From the NCBI GenBank assembly GCA_018882485.1, contig VERU01000158.1:1-6388 (forward strand): DNA of 6,388 nt. The letters run 5' to 3'. This DNA comes from Rhodoferax sp. Lineage in GTDB: Bacteria; Pseudomonadota; Gammaproteobacteria; Burkholderiales; Burkholderiaceae_C. A model generated the notes under the pieces. The model did not search any database. It was given only the letters and a program-made list of their open reading frames with translations, and was not told the origin of the DNA. This document shows positions 1-6,388 of the stretch, piece by piece; position 1 is the first letter of the stretch; each line of letters opens with the position of its first letter. The translations under genes and the position numbers were made by a program.

Positions 1-652
1 ACGCCACGCACGGCGTTTCCTGTGGACGACCGGGCTGGGGACCATGGCCTTCAACATGCAGGACATCATCCTGGAGCCCTATGGCGGTGAAATACTGCAT
101 CTGAGCGTCGGCGCGACCAGCGCGCTGACGGCCATGCTGGCCGGTGGAGGTTTGCTGGGATTCATACTGGCCGGTCGCCAACTGCATCGCGGTGTGGATC
201 CCCTTCTACTGGCCGCTTGGGGCGCACTGACCGGCCTGCCTGCGTTTGCTGCCGTGATCTTTTCGGCGCCGCTGGAGTCCGGATGGCTGTTCCGGCTGGG
301 TGCCGGAGGAATCGGGTTGGGTGGTGGCCTGTTTGCCGTTGGCACCCTTTACGCGGCCATGCACATGGAGCATGGCGATCTCATTGGTCTGACTCTGGGT
401 GCCTGGGGGGCCGTGCAGGCGGCGGGTGCGGGGCTTTCGATGGCTTTGGGCGGTGGCCTCAGGGACTTGATCGCGACCACCACCGCCAGCGGTGCCTTCG
501 GCAATGTCCTGGCCAATCCGGCCATTGGATACAGCGTGATTTACCACATCGAAATGTTGCTGCTGTTCATGACGTTGATCGCCATCGGACCCATGGTCCG
601 GCAAAGCCCGTCGCCGAGCGGCAAGCACTTGCCTAACGCGGAAATGTCTTAG
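1..652 (+). CDS. lhaA: LhaA/PucC-family bacteriochlorophyll delivery and LH1 assembly protein, C-terminal part
   Basis: This is the 3' part of a gene entering from the left edge; the frame is open from base 2 (216 codons), and the stop is TAG at 650-652. The ATG at 44 is internal, because conserved family sequence continues upstream of it. The fragment contains the PucC/LhaA signature around bases 56-100 (MQDIILEPYGGEIL). About five hydrophobic segments follow, rich in Gly and Ala, as expected for transmembrane helices 8-12 of a 12-helix major-facilitator-like protein. Family members sit in the cytoplasmic membrane and are thought to bring bacteriochlorophyll to light-harvesting polypeptides; LhaA serves LH1. 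The choice of LhaA over the LH2-linked PucC rests on position: lhaA directly before puhA is the classic arrangement, usually behind bchFNBHLM. The tail after the last helix is short and polar. The family is certain; the LhaA subtype is very likely. Confidence 0.93.
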   Translation, partial: RHARRFLWTTGLGTMAFNMQDIILEPYGGEILHLSVGATSALTAMLAGGGLLGFILAGRQLHRGVDPLLLAAWGALTGLPAFAAVIFSAPLESGWLFRLGAGGIGLGGGLFAVGTLYAAMHMEHGDLIGLTLGAWGAVQAAGAGLSMALGGGLRDLIATTTASGAFGNVLANPAIGYSVIYHIEMLLLFMTLIAIGPMVRQSPSPSGKHLPNAEMS

Positions 653-658
653 TTTTTC

Positions 659-667
659 GAGGAGAAG
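659..667 (+). promoter_or_regulatory. Strong ribosome binding site of puhA
   Basis: GAGGAGAAG lies five bases before the puhA ATG at 673, inside the 20-base gap after lhaA. It is among the best Shine-Dalgarno matches in the window, which fits PuhA being a structural subunit needed in quantity. The gap is too short to hold a full promoter. In Rhodobacter the puhA promoter lies within the 3' end of the preceding gene, and the same may hold here, but I could not identify one by eye. Confidence 0.8.
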
Positions 668-672
668 TACCC

Positions 673-1431
673 ATGGAAACCAGCGCCATCACGCAGTACG
701 TGGACGTGGCACAGATCGTCCTGTACCTGTTCTGGATATTTTTTGCCGGATTGATCTACTACCTGGTTCGGGAAAACCACCGGGAGGGCTATCCCATGGA
801 TTCGGGGCGGAATCCCGGGCCACGGATCGAGGGTTGGCCCGTTCCCCAACCCAAAACTTACCTGCTGGCCGACGGCCACTCGGTGCAGGCACCCGACGCC
901 CGGCGTGTGGACGGGACCTATCAGGCCCAACCCAGCCACGCATGGAACGGCGCTCCCCTGGTACCCGTGGGCGATCCTCTGTTGGCCGGCGTCGGCCCCG
1001 GCGCATGGGCGGCCCGAGCCGACACGCCAGACAGGACCCATGAAGGAGAGATCAAGATCGTTCCCCTTCGAACCGCCACCGATCATGGTGTCGCACCACA
1101 GGACCACGACCCCCGGGGACTTCCCGTCATGGGAGCCGATGGAGTCCATGCGGGAACGGTGCGGGACTTGTGGGTGGATCGCTCCGAGATGATGTTTCGA
1201 TATCTCGAAGTCGAACTGCCAGGCGGGCACCGGGTTCTGCTCCCTGCGACGTTTTCACGGATCCGGAAAGATGCGGTCCAGGTGGACGCCCTGCTGGCGT
1301 CCCAATTTGCCGGCGTACCGTGCACCCGCGAGCCGGACAGCATCACGTTCCTGGAGGAAGAGAAGATCACCGCCTACTACGGCGCGGGGACTCTGTACGC
1401 CACGGCGGATCGCCAGGAGCCGTTGTTTTGA
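673..1431 (+). CDS. puhA: Photosynthetic reaction centre H subunit
   Basis: A 252-residue protein of normal length for the family. Its single N-terminal transmembrane helix is at about residues 12-31 (VAQIVLYLFWIFFAGLIYYL), followed by the typical basic REGYP stretch at 37-41. The large remainder is the cytoplasmic domain, including a PRC-barrel fold: the segment at 149-182 contains GTVRDLWVDRSE and then RYLEVEL. Glu179 aligns by eye with Glu-H173 of Rhodobacter sphaeroides, which takes part in proton delivery to quinone QB. The C-terminal EEEKITAYYGAGTLYAT stretch (228-244) is also conserved. The H subunit caps the L/M core, stabilises it and shapes the proton path to QB. The ATG at 673 is fixed by the ribosome binding site and the helix position. 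The stop TGA overlaps the puhB ATG by one base. The sequence looks closer to gamma/betaproteobacterial H subunits than to alphaproteobacterial ones (inference). Confidence 0.97.
   Translation: METSAITQYVDVAQIVLYLFWIFFAGLIYYLVRENHREGYPMDSGRNPGPRIEGWPVPQPKTYLLADGHSVQAPDARRVDGTYQAQPSHAWNGAPLVPVGDPLLAGVGPGAWAARADTPDRTHEGEIKIVPLRTATDHGVAPQDHDPRGLPVMGADGVHAGTVRDLWVDRSEMMFRYLEVELPGGHRVLLPATFSRIRKDAVQVDALLASQFAGVPCTREPDSITFLEEEKITAYYGAGTLYATADRQEPLF
1415..1419 (+). promoter_or_regulatory. Probable ribosome binding site of puhB inside puhA
   Basis: AGGAG lies 11 bases before the puhB ATG at 1431, within the last codons of puhA. The spacing is somewhat long, so puhB may rely partly on ribosomes finishing puhA at the TGATG overlap. 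It supports the start at 1431 over any upstream start in the same frame. Confidence 0.5.
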
Positions 1432-2093
1432 TGCGGACACACGAGCACGAACTTGAAGCGGCCCCCGGGCTGCCGGAGTTGCTGCCTCCAGGCGAAAGGG
1501 TCCTGTGGCAGGGCGCACCGGACGCACGGCTTCTGGCACTGCGGGCCTACCACCTGCACCACCTCACGGGGTACTTTGGCCTGATGCTGGCGTTGCAGGC
1601 ACTCTTCATGGACGGACAAGCTGCGGAATTGCGCATGAGGTCGCTGGCGGTCAGTGGCGTACTGGCGCTCGTGGCCCTGGCGCTGCTGGGTGCGGTGGCG
1701 TGGCTCGCCGCCAAAACCACGCTGTATACCCTGACCAATCGGCGGGTGGTCATGCGCATCGGCATCGTTCTCACGATCACCCTGAACCTGCCCTATCGGC
1801 GCATTGCCGCAGCCAGCATCAAGCCCATCGGCTCAGGGAGCGGTGATATTGCCCTTGAACTGTCCGGCAACACCCGTATCGCCTGGTTGCAGCTGTGGCC
1901 CCACGCACGGCCGTGGCGACTGGGCCGACCGCAGCCCACCCTGCGCTGCCTGCCCCGGGTGGACGATGCGGCGGGTGTGTTGACCGAAGCGTGGCAGGCT
2001 GCCCATCCCGGTTGGTCTGCAACAAGTGAGCGGACCGGTGCCGTGCTTGCAGACCGGACGAGATCCGGCGGAACACAGGCCGTATCGGCATGA
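1431..2093 (+). CDS. puhB: PuhB, photosynthetic complex (reaction centre) assembly protein
   Basis: A 220-residue membrane protein. The N-terminal soluble part has the family's [14 protein letters not shown] stretch at 18-31. Two hydrophobic segments follow at about 46-60 and 70-93. Then comes a domain like the bacterial PH fold, with the hallmark [15 protein letters not shown] (98-112), TLNLPYRRI (117-125), GDIALEL (138-144) and LWPHARPW (155-162). In Rhodobacter capsulatus PuhB is needed for normal reaction-centre assembly and influences the H subunit. The ATG at 1431 overlaps the puhA stop (TGATG). The frame is open further upstream, to about 1170, but that stretch lies inside conserved puhA sequence and has no family resemblance. 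The last 25 or so residues (195-220) are polar, rich in Thr, Ser and Arg, and look unconserved. The stop overlaps the puhC start by four bases. Confidence 0.95.
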   Translation: MRTHEHELEAAPGLPELLPPGERVLWQGAPDARLLALRAYHLHHLTGYFGLMLALQALFMDGQAAELRMRSLAVSGVLALVALALLGAVAWLAAKTTLYTLTNRRVVMRIGIVLTITLNLPYRRIAAASIKPIGSGSGDIALELSGNTRIAWLQLWPHARPWRLGRPQPTLRCLPRVDDAAGVLTEAWQAAHPGWSATSERTGAVLADRTRSGGTQAVSA

Positions 2094-2572
2094 ATCCCAG
2101 CAGAATGCCTGGATGGCGCCTGCCGCATCCGATCATGCTCATGGTGAGCCTGGCGATCGCTGCGTTGCTCGCCGCCGCACTGGCCCGTCTGACAGGCCTT
2201 CCAGTGGACCGCCACGCCTCACCGGTTCAGTGGGAGCGATCCTTGTATGTCCAGGACGGCTCCGACGGATCCATCCTGATATTCGCTGCGCCGTCGGGCA
2301 AGGAAATCGCACGACTCCAGGGGGAGCAGGGCTTTGCCCGAGGCGCCTTGCGCGCCCTGGCGCGCGAACGCAAGCGCCACGGTCTGGGATGGGATCTTCC
2401 TTTCCAGTTGCGTCACCACGCCGATGGCAGCCTGACCCTGAGCGACGATGCCACCGGGGAGAAGATCCACCTGGAATCGTTCGGACCGGCCCAAAGGGCC
2501 GTATTCGCCAGCCTGCAACTCGAGCCGGCGCAAGGGCACCCCCACTCATTACCTCAAGGAGTCGCACCATGA
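2090..2572 (+). CDS. puhC: PuhC, photosynthetic complex assembly protein
   Basis: A 160-residue protein with a short cytoplasmic N-terminus, one membrane anchor at about residues 14-33 and a periplasmic domain. The domain shows the family pattern: a duplicated strand motif ([15 protein letters not shown], 51-65), then [21 protein letters not shown] (78-98), [20 protein letters not shown] (104-123) and the closing [12 protein letters not shown] (131-142). PuhC is needed for proper amounts of the RC-LH1 core and photosynthetic growth in Rhodobacter; its biochemical action is not settled. The start is an ATGA overlap with puhB and has no convincing Shine-Dalgarno sequence, so translation is probably coupled to puhB. 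The end is another ATGA overlap, with acsF. A longer frame with a shifted register covers the same bases, but only this one resembles a known family. The last 15 residues are rich in Pro, His and Gln. Confidence 0.92.
   Translation: MNPSRMPGWRLPHPIMLMVSLAIAALLAAALARLTGLPVDRHASPVQWERSLYVQDGSDGSILIFAAPSGKEIARLQGEQGFARGALRALARERKRHGLGWDLPFQLRHHADGSLTLSDDATGEKIHLESFGPAQRAVFASLQLEPAQGHPHSLPQGVAP
2556..2561 (+). promoter_or_regulatory. Strong ribosome binding site of acsF inside puhC
   Basis: AAGGAG lies seven bases before the ATG at 2569, within the last codons of puhC. The near-ideal sequence and spacing fix the acsF start, even though the frame stays open for about 180 more codons upstream. Confidence 0.85.
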
Positions 2573-3675
2573 ATACCGCACTGGAATTCGATCACGTCGA
2601 AATGTTGATCGGGACCGTATCCAACGCAGCGGAAGCCAACGCAAAAGCGACACGCAGCACGATCCTGACACCTCGGTTCTACACGACCGACTTCGCCGCG
2701 CTGGACCGTCTGGATGTCTCTCCGGTCCGTCAGGAGTGGGACCAAATGATGCAGGAATACGAAGGCGACAACAACCACGATCACTTCCAGCGCGACGCCC
2801 AGTTCGTCGACGAGGTTCGAGAGGGCATGTCCAAATTGTCACCCGAACTGCGTCAGGAGTTTTTGGACTTCCTGATCAGCTCACTGACCTCGGAGTTTTC
2901 CGGGTGCATCCTTTACAACGAAGTGCGCAAGAACATCCGGAATACCGACATCCGCCAGCTGATGACGTATATGGCCAGAGACGAATCCCGTCATGCCGGA
3001 TTCATCAACCTGGCGCTGCGCGACTTTGATCTGGGCATCGACCTCGGCAACCTCAAGCGGAACAAGGCCTATACCTTCTTCAAGCCGAAATACATCTACT
3101 ACGCCACCTACCTGTCGGAAAAAATCGGCTACGCCCGCTACATCACCATCTTCCGGCAACTGGAACGGCACCCCGAATTGCGATTCCACCCGATCTTTCG
3201 GTGGTTCGAGCGCTGGTGCAACGATGAATTCCGTCACGGTGAGTCCTTCGCGCTGCTGATGCGGGCTCACCCCCATTTGCTGCAGGGTGCCAACAAACTG
3301 TGGATCCGATTCTTCATCCTGGCGGTTTACGCAACCATGTACGTCCGGGACCACACGCGTCCGTTGATGCACAAGGCGATGGGTCTGCAGTCCACCGATT
3401 ACGACTACGCCGTGTTCCGGATCACGTCAGACATTGCCCGGCAGGTGTTCCCGATCGAGGTGGATATCGATCACCCGGTGTTCCGTCGCTGCATGACCCG
3501 GCTGGCCGAGCTTTCCGTGGAATCTGCGGCCGCCAAGGCACGGGGAGGCCTGATCGGCGGCTTGAAACGAGCCTATTGTGCGACGCTCGCCACCCTGACA
3601 TTTGGACGCCTGTACCTGCTGCCCGTCAAGCAGCAAGAGCTGCCCCCCCAGATCCGGGTGCAGCCGACCTGGTAA
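2569..3675 (+). CDS. acsF: Mg-protoporphyrin IX monomethyl ester oxidative cyclase, aerobic
   Basis: A 368-residue diiron monooxygenase, of usual length. It uses oxygen to close the isocyclic ring (ring E), converting Mg-protoporphyrin IX monomethyl ester to 3,8-divinyl protochlorophyllide for bacteriochlorophyll synthesis. Candidate iron ligands are visible: Glu109 in LTSEFSG, Glu139 and His142 in RDESRHAGF, and Glu220 and His223 in NDEFRHGES. The N-terminal [11 protein letters not shown] (32-42) and the [20 protein letters not shown] stretch (172-191) are also family hallmarks. The start is set by a strong ribosome binding site and an ATGA overlap with puhC. The enzyme indicates that the host can make bacteriochlorophyll with oxygen present; a radical-SAM BchE could exist elsewhere in the genome. 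Alphaproteobacterial versions need the small partner BciE and cyanobacterial ones need Ycf54. No gene for either is in this window. Confidence 0.97.
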   Translation: MNTALEFDHVEMLIGTVSNAAEANAKATRSTILTPRFYTTDFAALDRLDVSPVRQEWDQMMQEYEGDNNHDHFQRDAQFVDEVREGMSKLSPELRQEFLDFLISSLTSEFSGCILYNEVRKNIRNTDIRQLMTYMARDESRHAGFINLALRDFDLGIDLGNLKRNKAYTFFKPKYIYYATYLSEKIGYARYITIFRQLERHPELRFHPIFRWFERWCNDEFRHGESFALLMRAHPHLLQGANKLWIRFFILAVYATMYVRDHTRPLMHKAMGLQSTDYDYAVFRITSDIARQVFPIEVDIDHPVFRRCMTRLAELSVESAAAKARGGLIGGLKRAYCATLATLTFGRLYLLPVKQQELPPQIRVQPTW

Positions 3676-3698
3676 GCGCCAAACCACAGCCTCGCCTC

Positions 3699-4529
3699 AT
3701 GCCCGAATACTTCAGTTCCATAGCGGGCGCCGTGATCACGGCGCTGATCAGCTGGTGGCTGGGCACCGGGGCCATACTCTGGTTGGTGCGGTTGCCCGCC
3801 AGGCGCTTCAAGACCAGCATGACGCTGCTGACACAGCTCTGGTTGGCCAGCGTGCTGGTTGCCGCCTGGAGCATGCGGGACGATTCGGTACTCGCGACCT
3901 ACGCAGGCTTCGTCAGCGTGATCGTGATGTGGGGCTGGCACGAGCTCGCCTTTCTGTCAGGCTGGATCACCGGTCCGCGCACGCAGCCCCTGGACGAGGG
4001 CGCCACCGGGTGGCGTCGATTCCAGCAGTCGGTGCTGGTCCTGCTCTACCATGAGCTGGCTCTGGTGGCCAACTTCCTGTTGTTATGGCTGATGCAACTG
4101 GGTCAGCCCAACCCGGTTGCGCTGTGTACCTTTGGCCTGCTCTGGTGCATGCGCCTGAGTTCCAAGCTCAACCTGTACTTTGGGGTACCCCACCTTGGCG
4201 AGCAGTACCTGCCGGACGGACTGGGTTACCTTGCCAGTTATTTCCGGCGGTCACGTGTCACGGCCTGCTTTTACCTGACCATGGTCCTGTCCTCGGGGGC
4301 CTGGTTATGGCTGGTCTTCGAAGTCCAGCGGGGTGCCATGGGCGTGACAACCAGCTGGACCCTGCTGGCCACCCTGCTGGGACTGGCCATCGTCGAACAC
4401 TTGCTGATGGCCTTTTCCATGCCACTGCAACGGCTGTGGGGCTGGGCCTTGAACACCAACCGCTCCCCCCCGGGGGCTGATTTGCCGGCCCTGCCCGCCG
4501 TCCTGCCCAGGTCACCGGGTCCTCGGTAG
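3699..4529 (+). CDS. puhE: PuhE, DUF3623-family polytopic membrane protein
   Basis: A 276-residue protein with about seven hydrophobic segments, near residues 8-30, 42-58, 64-90, 110-134, 138-153, 187-208 and 218-240. Family-like stretches are SWWLGTGAILWLVRLPARRF (18-37), WGWHELAFLSGWITGPR (77-93), SSKLNLYFGVPHLGEQYLP (154-172) and EHLLMAFSMPLQRLW (233-247). In Rhodobacter capsulatus puhE affects the switch to photosynthetic growth and was proposed to be a negative modulator of bacteriochlorophyll production; no enzymatic activity is established. The ATG at 3699 follows acsF after 23 bases and gives a normal N-terminus. No good Shine-Dalgarno sequence precedes it. The same frame is open far upstream, but that part lies inside acsF. 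The last 24 residues are a Pro/Ala-rich tail containing a C7G5 run. His/Glu pairs recur at 81-82, 118-119 and 233-234. The stop TAG shares one base with the crtI GTG. Confidence 0.9.
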   Translation: MPEYFSSIAGAVITALISWWLGTGAILWLVRLPARRFKTSMTLLTQLWLASVLVAAWSMRDDSVLATYAGFVSVIVMWGWHELAFLSGWITGPRTQPLDEGATGWRRFQQSVLVLLYHELALVANFLLLWLMQLGQPNPVALCTFGLLWCMRLSSKLNLYFGVPHLGEQYLPDGLGYLASYFRRSRVTACFYLTMVLSSGAWLWLVFEVQRGAMGVTTSWTLLATLLGLAIVEHLLMAFSMPLQRLWGWALNTNRSPPGADLPALPAVLPRSPGPR

Positions 4530-6067
4530 TGAATACCTCGACACCGAATGGGGCCGAGCGCCCCGGTGCGGATCCCCGGCGAACCGCTCCCAAAGCGGTC
4601 GTGATCGGCAGCGGCTTTGGAGGCCTGGCCGCTGCAATACGCCTGAGTTGCAAAGGCTATGACGTCCGGATTCTGGAGAAACTAGATGCCCCGGGCGGTC
4701 GCGCGTATGTGCACCGGCAGGATGGGTTTACCTTCGATGCCGGCCCGACCATCATCACTGCGCCTTTTCTGCTCGAGGAGCTCTGGTCCCTGTGCGGACG
4801 CCGAATGGCCGACGACATCGACCTGCGCCTGATGTCGCCGTTCTACCGCATTCGCTTCGATGACGGCAGTCATTTCGACTACAGCGGCGACGAGTCGGCC
4901 ATGTGTGCCGAGGTGGCCCGCTTCGAACCCTCGGATGTCCCGGGATACCGCGCGCTCATGGTGGCAGCCGAGCGGTGTCGGGTGTTGGGCTTTGAGGAGA
5001 TGGGCTCGATCGCTTTCGACCGCTTCAGTGACCTGCTGCGCGCCCTGCCGTCGTTCACCCGGATGCGAGCCTGGGAAACCATCCACACCTTGGTGGCCCG
5101 GCACATACGGCATCCCAAGCTGCGGATCGTGATGAGCTTCCACCCCTTGTTGATCGGGGGCAACCCCTACTCGGTCACCAGCGCCTATGCCCTGATTCAC
5201 TCCCTGGAGCGCAATTGGGGCGTGCACTCGGCCATGGGAGGCACGGGGGCCATCGTGCGGGGTCTGGTCGGTCTCCTGGAACGGCGAGGCGTCAGCATTC
5301 AGTACAACTCGCCGGTAACCCGCATCCGGGTGACGGGGGGGCAGGCACGCGGAGTCGAGCTGGCCGATGGGAGGTTTGAAGCTGCCGACATCGTCGTGAG
5401 CAACGCCGATTCGGCATGGACCTATCGGCACCTGATCGACGTCGCTCACCGACGGCACTGGAGCAATCGCCGAATCGATCGGGGACGCTATTCCATGGGC
5501 CTGTTCGTCTGGTACTTTGGAACACGCCGGCAGTACCCGGAGGTTCCCCATCACATGATGGTTCTGGGACCGCGTTACCGGGAACTCCTTGCCGACATCT
5601 TCAAGCGCAAGAAGCTGGCCGATGATTTCAGCCTCTACCTGCACCGTCCCACCGCGACGGACCCCAGCCTGGCTCCAACCGGTTGCGATGCGTTCTACGC
5701 GCTCTCACCGGTGCCTCACCTCGACAGTGGGACGGACTGGCCTGCCGTGGCCGATGCCTACAGACTGCGAATCCAGCAGGTGCTACAGGACTCGGTTCTG
5801 CCTGATCTTGCCAACCAGATCGCGACGTCGAAGGTGACAACTCCCCTGGATTTCCAGGATCGTCTCGGATCCTACAAAGGCGCTGGTTTTGGTCTGGAGC
5901 CCTTGCTGTTGCAGAGCGCTTGGTTCCGCCCGCACAACCGCAGCGAAGACATACGCGGGCTCTATCTGGTGGGCGCCAGCACCCATCCAGGGGCTGGCGT
6001 CCCGGGTGTTCTGATGTCGGCGAAAGCCCTAGAAACGGTGGTTCCCCTTGCCAGCTCCTTCCAGTGA
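4529..6067 (+). CDS. crtI: Phytoene desaturase (CrtI family)
   Basis: A 512-residue FAD-dependent desaturase, of typical length. It introduces double bonds into phytoene on the way to neurosporene or lycopene, acting at the membrane. The N-terminal dinucleotide-binding fold is plain: AVVIGSGFGGLAAAIRL (23-39), Glu50 ending the second strand in RILEK, then PGGRAYVHRQDGFTFDAGPT (55-74). The C-terminal FAD/substrate signature is LYLVGASTHPGAGVPGVL (478-495), where the family expects it. The number of desaturation steps cannot be read from sequence. The start is GTG at 4529, overlapping the puhE stop as TAGTG. There is no good ribosome binding site and no alternative in-frame start before the FAD fold, so coupling to puhE is likely. 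CrtI-family members also include methoxyneurosporene dehydrogenase (CrtD), but the immediate crtB neighbour favours CrtI. Confidence 0.95.
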   Translation: MNTSTPNGAERPGADPRRTAPKAVVIGSGFGGLAAAIRLSCKGYDVRILEKLDAPGGRAYVHRQDGFTFDAGPTIITAPFLLEELWSLCGRRMADDIDLRLMSPFYRIRFDDGSHFDYSGDESAMCAEVARFEPSDVPGYRALMVAAERCRVLGFEEMGSIAFDRFSDLLRALPSFTRMRAWETIHTLVARHIRHPKLRIVMSFHPLLIGGNPYSVTSAYALIHSLERNWGVHSAMGGTGAIVRGLVGLLERRGVSIQYNSPVTRIRVTGGQARGVELADGRFEAADIVVSNADSAWTYRHLIDVAHRRHWSNRRIDRGRYSMGLFVWYFGTRRQYPEVPHHMMVLGPRYRELLADIFKRKKLADDFSLYLHRPTATDPSLAPTGCDAFYALSPVPHLDSGTDWPAVADAYRLRIQQVLQDSVLPDLANQIATSKVTTPLDFQDRLGSYKGAGFGLEPLLLQSAWFRPHNRSEDIRGLYLVGASTHPGAGVPGVLMSAKALETVVPLASSFQ

Positions 6068-6077
6068 TACGCCCAGC

Positions 6078-6388
6078 ATGGACCTGAAAGCCTGCATGGC
6101 CATGATGCAGGGAGGCTCCAAGACCTTCTTTGCCGCCAGTCGTCTGCTGCCCTTGCGTATTCGAGCTGCGTCGGTGGCTCTGTACGCATTTTGCCGGGTG
6201 GCCGACGACCTGGTGGATCACGGTGCGTCGCCCGACTGGGAGTTGCAGCGGTTGCGGCACCGGCTGGACCGGATCTATGCAGGAACACCGGAAGACTTCA
6301 TTGAAGATCAGGCTCTGGCCATCGTGGTGCAGCAATACCAGCTGCCCCGGCTCTATCTGGATGCGCTGCTGGAAGGCTTCGCCTGGGA
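6078..6388 (+). CDS. crtB: Phytoene synthase, N-terminal part
   Basis: The gene starts at ATG 6078, ten bases after the crtI stop, and is still open at the right edge after 103 codons. It condenses two geranylgeranyl diphosphates to phytoene, the substrate of the CrtI encoded just upstream. The N-terminus is typical: GGSKTFFAASRLLP (12-25), then LYAFCRVADDLVD (35-47), whose DDLVD (43-47) is the first Asp-rich magnesium/diphosphate-binding motif. LPRLYLDALLEGFAW (89-103) is also characteristic. The second Asp-rich motif would lie beyond the window. No clear Shine-Dalgarno sequence precedes the start, suggesting reinitiation after crtI. Squalene synthases share the fold, but the N-terminal motifs and the crtI neighbour make phytoene synthase the clear choice. 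crtI followed by crtB is the standard order in purple bacteria. Confidence 0.94.
   Translation, partial: MDLKACMAMMQGGSKTFFAASRLLPLRIRAASVALYAFCRVADDLVDHGASPDWELQRLRHRLDRIYAGTPEDFIEDQALAIVVQQYQLPRLYLDALLEGFAW

Noticed and set aside
1170..1430. In-frame upstream extension of puhB into puhA
   Set aside because: It is a shifted frame of the PRC-barrel region of puhA. The ATG at 1431 has an overlap with the puhA stop, a nearby AGGAG and the family's usual N-terminus.
2026..2568. In-frame upstream extension of acsF, which would give a 549-residue protein
   Set aside because: The extension runs out of frame through puhB and puhC, is Arg/Pro-rich with no family resemblance, and the strong ribosome binding site at 2556-2561 and conserved N-terminus fix the start at 2569.
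3300..3698. In-frame upstream extension of puhE into acsF
   Set aside because: The stretch is a shifted frame of conserved acsF sequence. The ATG at 3699 gives the normal DUF3623 N-terminus.
3676..3698. Possible promoter or terminator between acsF and puhE
   Set aside because: The 23-base gap shows no hairpin with a T-run and is too short for a full promoter.
5335..5341. Run of seven G within crtI as a possible frameshift
   Set aside because: The crtI frame is intact on both sides, and conserved N- and C-terminal motifs are in the same frame, so there is no disruption.
4682..5644. Long open frame of 320 codons on the - strand opposite crtI
   Set aside because: It lies wholly antisense to the strongly conserved crtI, resembles no family, has odd composition rich in His, Pro and Gln, and is expected from the codon bias of GC-rich DNA.
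5628..6335. - strand frame of 235 codons spanning the crtI/crtB junction
   Set aside because: It is antisense to two well-recognised genes, has low-complexity composition and shows no recognisable motif.

Overview
The window is a segment of a purple-bacterial photosynthesis gene cluster. All eight genes lie on the + strand with almost no non-coding DNA. The order is lhaA (3' part) - puhA - puhB - puhC - acsF - puhE - crtI - crtB (5' part). The sequence is GC-rich, and long spurious reading frames lie opposite or in shifted frames within the real genes. The host is a phototrophic proteobacterium. The reaction-centre H subunit resembles Chromatiales and Rubrivivax-type proteins by eye, with a C-terminus of the 'AYY..G.LYAT..R' type, so a gamma- or betaproteobacterium is my best guess. 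This is inference; the sequence alone does not fix the lineage.

Layout. Bases 1-652 are the C-terminal part of LhaA, a PucC-family bacteriochlorophyll delivery protein needed for LH1 assembly. After a 20-base gap carrying a strong ribosome binding site come puhA (673-1431, reaction-centre H subunit), puhB (1431-2093) and puhC (2090-2572), the last two being assembly factors for the RC-LH1 core. acsF (2569-3675) encodes the oxygen-dependent Mg-protoporphyrin monomethyl ester cyclase of bacteriochlorophyll synthesis. After 23 bases comes puhE (3699-4529), a polytopic membrane protein of the DUF3623 family. crtI (phytoene desaturase, 4529-6067) starts on a GTG that overlaps the puhE stop codon by one base. 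crtB (phytoene synthase, from 6078) runs off the right edge.

How they work together. AcsF makes the fifth ring of the chlorophyll macrocycle, CrtB and CrtI make the carotenoid backbone, PuhA is a structural reaction-centre subunit, and LhaA, PuhB, PuhC and PuhE govern how pigments and proteins are put together. Four of the seven gene junctions are 1- or 4-base stop/start overlaps. This points to one long transcript with translational coupling. No gap is longer than 23 bases, so any internal promoter must lie inside a coding sequence. I found no mobile element, RNA gene, CRISPR array or convincing terminator.

I see no wholly new system. The points most worth following are the little-understood PuhE with its membrane-associated His/Glu pairs, the direct fusion of the carotenoid genes onto the puh/acsF operon, and the lack of a visible partner subunit gene for AcsF.
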